A stretch of 64,000 nt of DNA from Rhodopirellula sp. SM50 (lineage in GTDB: Bacteria > Planctomycetota > Planctomycetia > Pirellulales > Pirellulaceae), in the NCBI RefSeq assembly GCF_002289565.1, contig NZ_NTFY01000001.1, forward strand, positions 62,001 through 126,000. Direction: 5' to 3'. The notes under the pieces were generated by a model. That model had not been told where the DNA came from and did not search any database. It was given only the letters and a program-made list of their open reading frames with translations. Of this stretch, positions 20,389 to 27,907 are shown one piece after another; positions within the stretch are counted from its first letter, which is position 1, and each line of letters starts with the position of its first letter. A program made the translations under genes and the position numbers.

Positions 20389-21243
20389 ATGGTCCGCCGC
20401 CCAAAGCCGTTCCACGCCGTTGCCGTCACACTGTTTCTACTGGTGAGCATTTCCAGCTCCATCGCTCAGCAACCTGCTCAGCAACCCTCACAGCCGAAAC
20501 CCGAGGTGATCCGCGACCGCTTTGCGGAGCTGGCCGACCGGATCTCGATCGCACCGACCGGGCGTTCACAGGATCCGCTCACGCGTCACCCCCAACCTGC
20601 CCTCAGCTGGAGCAACCCCGAACGCCAGACCCCGGCGGGCGCCATGTACCTGTGGACCGCGTCGGGCCGCCCGCAGGCCGCGCTGTGCCTGTACCCCGCC
20701 GGCGAAGATGTCATCGACCTGGAATTTCAGTCGCTCAGCGAGCAGGCTCTCAACGCCGACAGCAACGACCGACTGATGTGGCAACCCACGGGACCAGGCA
20801 TCCAGTGGACACCGATCGAAAAAGCTCCGCGCCCGGCCCGATCCGGTTTCCTGCGACTGCGCCAGATGCGAGTCCTGGCACGCGAATTTTCTTCCAGGCT
20901 GGTGCCTCCTAACAAAAACCCGGTCGAACTCCGTTTACTCGATACCCCCGTTTACCGCTACGAACTCGACGAACCGGCGGACAAATCCGGCGGGTCCAAA
21001 TCCAATCAGCCCAACGCCGAACTGATCGACGGTGCGGTGTTCACGTTCGTTCAGGGAACCGATCCGGAAGTCCTCCTGCTGATCGAAGCCCACCACGAGG
21101 GCGACGGGCAAGCCTGGCGATACGCCATGGCACGGATGAGCGTCGTGCCGACGCAGGTGCGGCACGCCGACACGCTCGTCTGGGAAACCGACTGGGCGAT
21201 CCAACGGCCCCATACACCGTACTTCGTCTACAAATCATTTTAA
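20389..21243 (+). CDS. Hypothetical secreted protein
   Basis: About 284 residues. The frame is open from 20134 but an AGGAG ribosome site at 20374 and a signal peptide (AVAVTLFLLVSISSSIAQQP) point to the ATG at 20389. The mature protein begins with a QQPAQQPSQP spacer, then a domain of about 230 residues that I do not recognise (SWSNPERQTPAGAMYLWTAS, and FVQGTDPEVLLLIEAHHEGD near the end). It looks like a planctomycete-restricted exported protein. It lies directly before the promoter/palindrome that opens the next operon and is probably not part of it. Confidence 0.7.
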   Translation: MVRRPKPFHAVAVTLFLLVSISSSIAQQPAQQPSQPKPEVIRDRFAELADRISIAPTGRSQDPLTRHPQPALSWSNPERQTPAGAMYLWTASGRPQAALCLYPAGEDVIDLEFQSLSEQALNADSNDRLMWQPTGPGIQWTPIEKAPRPARSGFLRLRQMRVLAREFSSRLVPPNKNPVELRLLDTPVYRYELDEPADKSGGSKSNQPNAELIDGAVFTFVQGTDPEVLLLIEAHHEGDGQAWRYAMARMSVVPTQVRHADTLVWETDWAIQRPHTPYFVYKSF

Positions 21244-21255
21244 TCCAAAATTCGC

Positions 21256-21288
21256 TTGACCAATATAGACCACGTGTCTATATTGGTC
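21256..21288 (+). promoter_or_regulatory. Sigma70-like promoter embedded in a perfect 13-bp inverted repeat
   Basis: GACCAATATAGAC (21258-21270) and GTCTATATTGGTC (21276-21288) are exact reverse complements around a 5-base centre. TTGACC (21256-21261) and TATATT (21279-21284) are spaced by exactly 17 bases, close to the housekeeping -35/-10 consensus. A transcript would begin near 21291, about 57 bases before the ATG at 21348. A dimeric repressor bound here would block RNA polymerase. A weak terminator for the upstream gene is the alternative, but no U-run follows. Confidence 0.6.
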
Positions 21289-21347
21289 CTCAGCAAGCCA
21301 GCCGCGACGCCGCCGCGACTGCACACCACGGGTGAAAAGGCACTTCG

Positions 21348-22868
21348 ATGAGCAAGCCAGTCGTTCTCTTGATGCTATTGACGGTCGCCGTCGTCTGGCG
21401 ACCCGGGACTGCGTTCGCGGACTCCCAGGGCGACACGCTTTCACAGTGGATTGACGAGCGGGGAGAACAGGTCTGGGGCAATCCGCCGGCCCCGTGCAGC
21501 GATCTGACGTTTGTCCGGCGCGTTTATCTGGATCTGGTCGGCCGCGTGCCGAGCGTTTCGGAGATCCGCGACTTCCAGACACTCGGCGAGGACCGCCGCG
21601 AGCTATTGGTGAACGAACTGGTGTTCGGCGAGGGGCCGCGACGTGACACGTACACGCGGCTCTCGGCGTCGAGTCTTGCGCGGCATTGGCGGCGCGTGTT
21701 GATTCCGCCTGGCACGGTCGTCACCGGTTCGGTGCGAGGCTTAGAGACTTGGTTGGCCGACGCGTTTCGCGAGGGGAAGCCGTACGACGAAATGATGCGA
21801 GAGATCACTCAGATCCAGTCGCCCGATGCCGCCGGCGGGTATTACCGATTGGTCGGGGGCACTCCGGAAACCTATGCCGGCAATCTGTCGCGGGTGATGC
21901 TGGGCGTTCGTCTTGATTGCGCGCAATGCCATGACCATCCCTTCACCGATTGGAAGCAACACGACTTCTGGGGTTTGGCGGCGTTTTACAGCGACATCAA
22001 CGGTTCGATCGACAACCCCGACGGATCGCGGCCGACGGGCAAGAGCGGCGAAATCCGATTCGAAGGCGAGACGTACCGGGCGAAGGTGTTGTGGGAAGAC
22101 ACGGCGTTGGACGACGCCACTCGTGCGCCACGCGTCCGCCTGGCTCGCTGGATGACATCCCCTCAGAACCCGAATTTTTCGGCAACGGCGGTCAATCGTT
22201 TTTGGCAATTGCTGGTCGGCCGTGGGCTGTACGCCGACATCGAAAATCTGGATTTGGCGAATGAAGACGAGCGAGCGTTCCTGGACGATTTGGGGCAAAA
22301 ATTTGCCGCGGACGGGTTTCATGTGCAGCGTTTGATTGCGGCAATCTGTAAAACGAACTGGTATGCCGCACGTGCGATGTCGGAAACGGATTCGGACGAG
22401 ACGTTCCGCCGGGAACTAAAAGTTATCAGTCCCGAACAGGTTTTTGACTCACTCGAACAGTCCCTTCATTTACCGATCAGCCGGATCGATCCGGCGGCGC
22501 CGCGTTGGACCGGCGCCCGCGCCCAGATGGTCAACCGACTGGGCGAAGCGATCGGTGAAACACCGGAAGATTATGCGTCAGGCATCCCGCAAGCGTTGAT
22601 GATGATGAACGGCCCGGTCACCTCCGACGCGATCGATTTGGACCGCAGCCGATTGCTGCGTGCGGTTGTCGAGTCGCCGTTTTTCGACGAGGACAAACGG
22701 ATCGAAACACTCTATTTGGCCGTGCTAACGCGCGAGCCCTCCGAGGCCGAAAAGCAATCACTGACCGAGTACTTGGACAACAAGCCGGACGAAACGACGC
22801 GCCGCAAAGCGTTCGGCGAAATCTTGTGGGCGCTCCTGAACAGCCCGGAGTTTGTGCTATGTCGATGA
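21348..22868 (+). CDS. DUF1549/DUF1553 secreted protein without cytochrome domain, first gene of the large operon
   Basis: 506 residues with a signal peptide (VVLLMLLTVAVVWRPGTAFA). It goes straight into DUF1549 (FVRRVYLDLVGRVPSVSEIR near residue 52; CAQCHDHPFTDWKQHDFW near 190) and then DUF1553 (ATAVNRFWQLLVGRGLYADI near 282). No N-terminal CxxCH cytochrome domain is present, unlike the two larger paralogues earlier in the window, so this is the short version of the family. A ribosome site (AAAAGG) precedes the start by about 8 bases. It overlaps the next DUF1501 gene by 10 bp, so the two are translationally linked. Function is unknown. Confidence 0.88.
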   Translation: MSKPVVLLMLLTVAVVWRPGTAFADSQGDTLSQWIDERGEQVWGNPPAPCSDLTFVRRVYLDLVGRVPSVSEIRDFQTLGEDRRELLVNELVFGEGPRRDTYTRLSASSLARHWRRVLIPPGTVVTGSVRGLETWLADAFREGKPYDEMMREITQIQSPDAAGGYYRLVGGTPETYAGNLSRVMLGVRLDCAQCHDHPFTDWKQHDFWGLAAFYSDINGSIDNPDGSRPTGKSGEIRFEGETYRAKVLWEDTALDDATRAPRVRLARWMTSPQNPNFSATAVNRFWQLLVGRGLYADIENLDLANEDERAFLDDLGQKFAADGFHVQRLIAAICKTNWYAARAMSETDSDETFRRELKVISPEQVFDSLEQSLHLPISRIDPAAPRWTGARAQMVNRLGEAIGETPEDYASGIPQALMMMNGPVTSDAIDLDRSRLLRAVVESPFFDEDKRIETLYLAVLTREPSEAEKQSLTEYLDNKPDETTRRKAFGEILWALLNSPEFVLCR

Positions 22869-24169
22869 CACGATCCTTCGAAACGTTTTCGCGACGTGAT
22901 TTGTTTCGCATCGCCGCCGCTTCCCTGGGCGGGATCAGCTGTTCGCCATGGTTGCCCAAACTGGCCAGGGCGGCCGGAACCAAGCGCCCACCCAAGGCCT
23001 GCATCTTGTTGTGGATGGCCGGCGGACCGAGTCAAATGGAGACGTTGGACCCGAAACCCGGGCACCGCAACGGCGGTCCGACTCAAGCGATTTCCACCGC
23101 CGTGCCGGGGATCGAGCTGAGCCAGAACTTGCCCGGATTGGCCACCCAGATGAAAGACGTCGCGCTGGTGCGTTCGATGAAGACCCGCGAAGGCGATCAC
23201 GGCCGGGCGACACAATTGATGATGACCGGTTATCGGCCGATGGGCGGCATGACCGACTATCCGGTGTTGGGGTCATTGATCTCGCATCGACTCAAACCAG
23301 CCGATTCGCCGCTGCCCGGCTTCGTTTCGATCGCACCCTTTCGATTCGGCAACCTGGGATCGGGTTTCTTGGGTCCAGACCATTCTCCGCTGGTCGTCTC
23401 GGGTGCCAGCAACGATCCCAATACGCGAGCCAATCTGACGGTGGAAAACTTGGAGGTCGCCGGCGGCAACCCCGATGCCCTGCTGGAGCGTCAAGGCTTA
23501 CTGAACATGTTGCGCCAGGGTGCCCCCTCGTCGTCACCGGCCGCCCTCAAGCACGCTTCGGTCTATGACCAAGCGATGCGGATGGTCGAAACGCGTGGCG
23601 AGGGGGCTTTTGAATTAGATGAGGAACCGACCGAGTTGCGGGACGCATACGGCCGCAATCGGTTCGGCCAGGGTTGCTTGCTGGCGCGTCGCTTGGTCGA
23701 GCGCGGCGTGCCGTTCGTCGAAGTCTCATTGGACGCCGCCGCACAAGGATCCTGGGATTCACATGTCGACAACTTCAGCGCAGTCAGCTCGATGTGCGAG
23801 GTCCTCGATCCGGCCTGGTCGACGCTGCTGAAGGACCTGCGAGACCGCGGCCTGCTCGATTCGACGCTCGTCGTCTGGATGGGTGAATTCGGACGAACGC
23901 CGCAGATCAATCCCAACCGCGGCCGAGACCATTTTCCCGACGCCTGGAGCGTGGCGTTGGCCGGCGGATCGATCGCCGGCGGCCAGGTTTACGGCAAAAC
24001 CTCCGCCGACGGGATGGAGGTCAGCGACAATCCGGTCACCGCCAGCGATCTGTACGCCACTCTGCTGGAAGGGCTGGGCATCGATTCCGGCGGCGACAAC
24101 GCGATGGGCAACCGACCGATCCCACTGGTCGACGAAGGTGGAACGCCGATTCGGGAGTTACTCGGATGA
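22859..24169 (+). CDS. DUF1501 family secreted protein (third copy)
   Basis: About 436 residues. The ATG at 22859 lies inside the 3' end of the previous gene and gives a Tat-like leader (FSRRDLFRIAAASLGGISC). Family blocks are complete: LLWMAGGPSQMETLDPKPGH, SWDSHVDNF, VWMGEFGRTPQINPN and GRDHFPDAWSVALAGG. It is a probable periplasmic alkaline-phosphatase-fold protein partnering the DUF1549/DUF1553 protein. Its coupling to the EF-hand and MoxR genes downstream (4-bp overlap) is noteworthy, because it places a DUF1501 pair in the same transcript as a maturation-type ATPase. Confidence 0.9.
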   Translation: MSMTRSFETFSRRDLFRIAAASLGGISCSPWLPKLARAAGTKRPPKACILLWMAGGPSQMETLDPKPGHRNGGPTQAISTAVPGIELSQNLPGLATQMKDVALVRSMKTREGDHGRATQLMMTGYRPMGGMTDYPVLGSLISHRLKPADSPLPGFVSIAPFRFGNLGSGFLGPDHSPLVVSGASNDPNTRANLTVENLEVAGGNPDALLERQGLLNMLRQGAPSSSPAALKHASVYDQAMRMVETRGEGAFELDEEPTELRDAYGRNRFGQGCLLARRLVERGVPFVEVSLDAAAQGSWDSHVDNFSAVSSMCEVLDPAWSTLLKDLRDRGLLDSTLVVWMGEFGRTPQINPNRGRDHFPDAWSVALAGGSIAGGQVYGKTSADGMEVSDNPVTASDLYATLLEGLGIDSGGDNAMGNRPIPLVDEGGTPIRELLG

Positions 24170-25803
24170 AAGGTTTTCGTTCCAGTCGGCGAGCGGATCA
24201 TCACATCGAGCTGATGATCACCGCATGGCTCACGATCGTGCTGGCCCCGATCATCCCGGCCGCCGCAAAGGATGCCGACGCCGATCGACCTTCCGGCATG
24301 CACGACATGTTGCTGTTGCTGCCCAACGGCCCGCTGCACTTGCGTGTCCAGATCACCAATCAGGGGAAATCATTGGAGCAAACGCGGCAAGACTACCTCG
24401 ATCGATTGGTCGCGACACTGGACACAGACATGGACGGCAAAGTCAGTCGCGAGGAAACGAGCAACCATCCGCTGTTCACCACCTCGCGACGGTTCGAAGG
24501 CAACAAGTTTCTCAGTTCGCTACGCAGTCGCCGTCCCTTCACCGAACGCGAGTTGGCCCTGGCGGTCGATCGAGCGGCCGGCCAATTGGTCACCTACCGC
24601 CAGAACAATGCGTTGGCGGAACAGGACTTGAGCGTTTTTAATGTGCTGGACCAAGATCAATCGGGATTGATCGACCGGCGCGAGATGCGATTGGCCGCGG
24701 CCGGAATCGCTGAGCGTGACAGCGACTTTGACCAGTGCATCACCTTCGACGAATTCCTGTCCGAATCGGTGGACATGCTGAACGGGGTGGTCGTCAATGC
24801 GATCGACCAGGAGCCACCCGGATCGGTGCATGCCGAATTGCTTCGCAATGCCGCCGAGCCGATTTTGCCGGCCCGTCTGGTCCGTCGCTATGATCGTGAC
24901 CGCGACGCGCACCTGACCGCCGACGAACTCGGCTGGAGCGGTCCGCGAATCGCAGCGTTGGACACCGACGGCAACCAACGCTTGAGCATGCAAGAGTTGT
25001 CAACGATCACCTCGGCAAAGCCCGACCTGAGCTTAAGCGTCGACTTGAGTGACACCGGCAGCCAGGCGATGAAGGTGCTCGATCACGTCGACGATGATTC
25101 GATCTCGGTCCGAGACGACCTGATTCGCATCAAACGCGATTCGGTCAGTTTGGGGGTCAGCTATCGCTATCGCGACCCGATGGCCGAAGCGATCAGCAAC
25201 GCGTCGGATGCCTTCAACGCCATCGATGTCGACGCCAACGGTTATTTAGATCGCGACGAAATTGTTGAACACCAGCGTTTCGAACGTTACCTGTTTGACG
25301 CGATGGACAAAGACGGTGACGACCGAGTGTTTGCCGACGAAATGATGAGTTACGTCAAAGAGTACACCGAACCGGCATCGACGTCGTGCCAGGTCACGTT
25401 GCTGGACACCGGCAACGGTTTCTTTCAATTGCTGGACGTCAACGCCGACGGCAGGATTTCGATTCGCGAGTTGCGTCGCTGCGAACAGACCCTGATGGCC
25501 GTCGCGGGCGATCAGCCCCAGATCAATCCGTCGCAAATGACCGCCTCCTACCGCATCGAAATCAAACGCGGCGGGGTCAGTTTGTTCGGCCGCGTCGATC
25601 GGCCGTCGGCCGAGACACCGGCCGCACTGTTGGCACCGCCGAGCGGGCCGATCTGGTTCCAGAAAATGGATCGCAACGGCGATGGCGACCTGACCTGGGA
25701 CGAATTCTTAGGACCACGTGATGTTTTTCACCAACTGGATCAAGATCAGGATCACCTGATCGATAAAACCGAAGCCTCCAACGCAGACAAGCTAGCCGGA
25801 TGA
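24166..25803 (+). CDS. Secreted EF-hand protein with ten calcium-binding loops
   Basis: 545 residues; the hydrophobic leader is near residues 15-36 (ELMITAWLTIVLAPIIPAAA). I count ten 12-residue EF-hand loops that start with Asp and end with Glu: DTDMDGKVSREE, DQDQSGLIDRRE, DSDFDQCITFDE, DRDRDAHLTADE, DTDGNQRLSMQE, DVDANGYLDRDE, DKDGDDRVFADE, DVNADGRISIRE, DRNGDGDLTWDE and DQDQDHLIDKTE. Pairs are separated by beta-strand-like segments (LSLSVDLSDTG, YRIEIKRGGVSLFG). Nothing enzymatic is visible. It is probably an exported calcium store, sensor or buffer. It overlaps both neighbours by 4 bp. Confidence 0.88.
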   Translation: MKGFRSSRRADHHIELMITAWLTIVLAPIIPAAAKDADADRPSGMHDMLLLLPNGPLHLRVQITNQGKSLEQTRQDYLDRLVATLDTDMDGKVSREETSNHPLFTTSRRFEGNKFLSSLRSRRPFTERELALAVDRAAGQLVTYRQNNALAEQDLSVFNVLDQDQSGLIDRREMRLAAAGIAERDSDFDQCITFDEFLSESVDMLNGVVVNAIDQEPPGSVHAELLRNAAEPILPARLVRRYDRDRDAHLTADELGWSGPRIAALDTDGNQRLSMQELSTITSAKPDLSLSVDLSDTGSQAMKVLDHVDDDSISVRDDLIRIKRDSVSLGVSYRYRDPMAEAISNASDAFNAIDVDANGYLDRDEIVEHQRFERYLFDAMDKDGDDRVFADEMMSYVKEYTEPASTSCQVTLLDTGNGFFQLLDVNADGRISIRELRRCEQTLMAVAGDQPQINPSQMTASYRIEIKRGGVSLFGRVDRPSAETPAALLAPPSGPIWFQKMDRNGDGDLTWDEFLGPRDVFHQLDQDQDHLIDKTEASNADKLAG

Positions 25804-26894
25804 GTCGCACAACCGAAAAACTTTCTTCGCCCCAGTCCAGCCAGACGCCGGCGCCCCAGACACAACCGTCCAAGAACGGCCAACTGCTTGACCAGGTGGA
25901 CAAGCTGCGTGAATCCCGGAGGCGGCTCCGTGAAGAAGTCGGCAAAGTCATCGTGGGGCAACAGGACGTCGTCGATCTGTTGCTGTTGGGATTGCTCTGC
26001 CGCGGCCATGTGCTGCTGCACGGGGTGCCGGGATTGGGCAAGACGCTGATGGCGCGGACCCTGTCGTCGACCTTGGATCTCAAATTCAAGCGCGTGCAGT
26101 TCACGCCCGACCTGATGCCATCGGACATCACCGGCACCGACGTGATTGAGGAACAGGAGGGCGGCGGCGGACATCGGTTGAAATTCGTCCCCGGTCCGAT
26201 CTTTACGAATTTCCTGTTGGCCGATGAAGTCAACCGGACGCCGCCCAAGACGCAAGCGGCGTTGCTACAGGCGATGCAGGAACACGAGGTTTCGGTCGGC
26301 AACACCACCTACGAACTGGACCCTCCGTTTTTCGTCGTCGCGACGCAAAACCCGATCGAGATGGAAGGCACGTACCCGCTGCCGGAGGCCCAAGTCGATC
26401 GATTCATGTTCAACATCCGCGTCCGCTATCCGACGATCCAGGAGGAAGCGGACATCATCCGCGGCACGACCGGGACGGACACGTTTGAACCGTCGGCGGT
26501 CCTCTCATCGGCCGACTTGTTGCAATTGCAAGAGATCGTCCGCAGCGTGCCGGTGTCCGACGACGTCATCATGTACGCGGCCCGACTGGTCGCGGCGACA
26601 CGACCGCGACTGAGCGATCGCGGCGCGACCATGGTCGGCAATGAAGTCGAGATGGTGCGAAAGTATGTCACCTATGGCGCCAGTCCTCGCGCCGGCCAGG
26701 CACTGGTGCTGGCCGGCAAAGCACGTGCGGTTCTGGAAGGCCGTTACCACGTCGATTTTGCGGATATCGCGGCGCTGGCCCATCCGGTGCTGCGACACCG
26801 GTTGGTGCTGAACTTCCACGGCCGCGCCGACAACGTCGACTCCGATGACGTGATCGATGCGTTGCTCAAAGCGGTCAAGGAGGACGTCTCTTGA
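25800..26894 (+). CDS. moxR: MoxR-type AAA+ ATPase
   Basis: 364 residues, cytoplasmic. Walker A is GVPGLGKTLMARTL near residue 75, Walker B is LLADEVNRTPPKTQ near residue 140, and the sensor region is VVATQNPIEMEGTYPLPEAQ. MoxR ATPases work with VWA-domain partners as chaperones that insert cofactors or metals or remodel complexes (known for MoxR in methanol dehydrogenase maturation and RavA-ViaA). Here the usual partners, DUF58 and VWA proteins, follow directly. It overlaps the EF-hand gene and the DUF58 gene by 4 bp each. All ATPase motifs are intact. The first about 40 residues are a polar, Pro/Gln-rich extension. Confidence 0.95.
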   Translation: MSRTTEKLSSPQSSQTPAPQTQPSKNGQLLDQVDKLRESRRRLREEVGKVIVGQQDVVDLLLLGLLCRGHVLLHGVPGLGKTLMARTLSSTLDLKFKRVQFTPDLMPSDITGTDVIEEQEGGGGHRLKFVPGPIFTNFLLADEVNRTPPKTQAALLQAMQEHEVSVGNTTYELDPPFFVVATQNPIEMEGTYPLPEAQVDRFMFNIRVRYPTIQEEADIIRGTTGTDTFEPSAVLSSADLLQLQEIVRSVPVSDDVIMYAARLVAATRPRLSDRGATMVGNEVEMVRKYVTYGASPRAGQALVLAGKARAVLEGRYHVDFADIAALAHPVLRHRLVLNFHGRADNVDSDDVIDALLKAVKEDVS

Positions 26895-27835
26895 TCGCTA
26901 CTCCGCAATCCAAGAAAGCCTCCAAGTCGCAATCGGCCGGCCAACCCAGCCAACCCGACTGGCTCAAACCGGATGAACTGGCGCGACTCAGTTCGATCGA
27001 ACTCCGCGCCCGCGGCGTGGTCGAAGGTTTCTTGCAGGGTTTACACCGCAGCCCATTCATCGGCTACAGCGTCGAGTTTTCCTCGCACCGCCGCTATGGC
27101 CCCGGCGATGACTTGCGGCACGTCAATTGGAAACTGTTTGCCCGCCAGCGAAAACTCTATGTCAAAGAGTTTGACGCCGAGACCAACCTGAACCTGTACC
27201 TGTTCGTCGACGCCAGTCGATCGATGCAGTGCAAGGTCGAGGGGGCGATGACCAAACATGAATACGCCGCGACCTTGGCCGCTGCGTTCGCCGCGTTAGC
27301 GCTCAAACAGCGTGACGCGGTCGGGCTGGGGTTGTTCGATGACGGCGTCCGCCGCTACCTGGATCCCTCGGCAAAACCGGGACGCTGGGAAGATTGCCTG
27401 AGCCTGTTGGCGACCCGTCCCGAGTCCAACGTCACGGCATTGTCCAAGTCGCTCGAACAGGCCGCCGCATTGGCCCGCCACCGCGGCGTCGTCGTGATCC
27501 TCAGCGACCTCGTCGATGACGACGTCGAAGGCATCAAGAAAGGGCTCCAGCAATTGCGCCACCGCGGACACGAGGTCATCGTGTTTCACTTGCTGGATCC
27601 CTTTGAACGCCATTTGGCCGAAAGTGGACGCTACCGGGTGTTGGACATGGAAGGCCCCGCCGAACTGACGACCAACATGGAAAGCATTCGCGCAGATTAC
27701 TTAAAGAAAATCGAGCACTGGTGCGATCAGCTGGATGAAGCCTGTTTGCACCAGGGCGTCGACCGTATCGAGTTGACGACCGACCAACCGCCGACCGCGG
27801 CGCTGGTCGATTATTTAGTGAAACGATCCACCTAA
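26891..27835 (+). CDS. DUF58 domain protein (VWA-like MoxR partner)
   Basis: 314 residues. The DUF58 signature GPGDDLRHVNWKLFARQ is near residues 71-87, followed by the strand LYLFVDASRSM with a MIDAS-like D-x-S-x-S around residue 107, so this is a VWA-type fold. No transmembrane segment is seen. DUF58 proteins almost always sit next to MoxR ATPases and are thought to be their adaptor. The first about 25 residues are a Ser/Gln/Lys-rich extension. The gene overlaps moxR by 4 bp; the next gene begins 73 bp later, the largest gap in the operon. Confidence 0.93.
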   Translation: MIATPQSKKASKSQSAGQPSQPDWLKPDELARLSSIELRARGVVEGFLQGLHRSPFIGYSVEFSSHRRYGPGDDLRHVNWKLFARQRKLYVKEFDAETNLNLYLFVDASRSMQCKVEGAMTKHEYAATLAAAFAALALKQRDAVGLGLFDDGVRRYLDPSAKPGRWEDCLSLLATRPESNVTALSKSLEQAAALARHRGVVVILSDLVDDDVEGIKKGLQQLRHRGHEVIVFHLLDPFERHLAESGRYRVLDMEGPAELTTNMESIRADYLKKIEHWCDQLDEACLHQGVDRIELTTDQPPTAALVDYLVKRST

Positions 27836-27907
27836 TGTTTTGTCGCTCGTTGATCCTGCCACGAGCATCCGTAGAACGACACACGAGCGACACACCCCCG
27901 TTTATCG

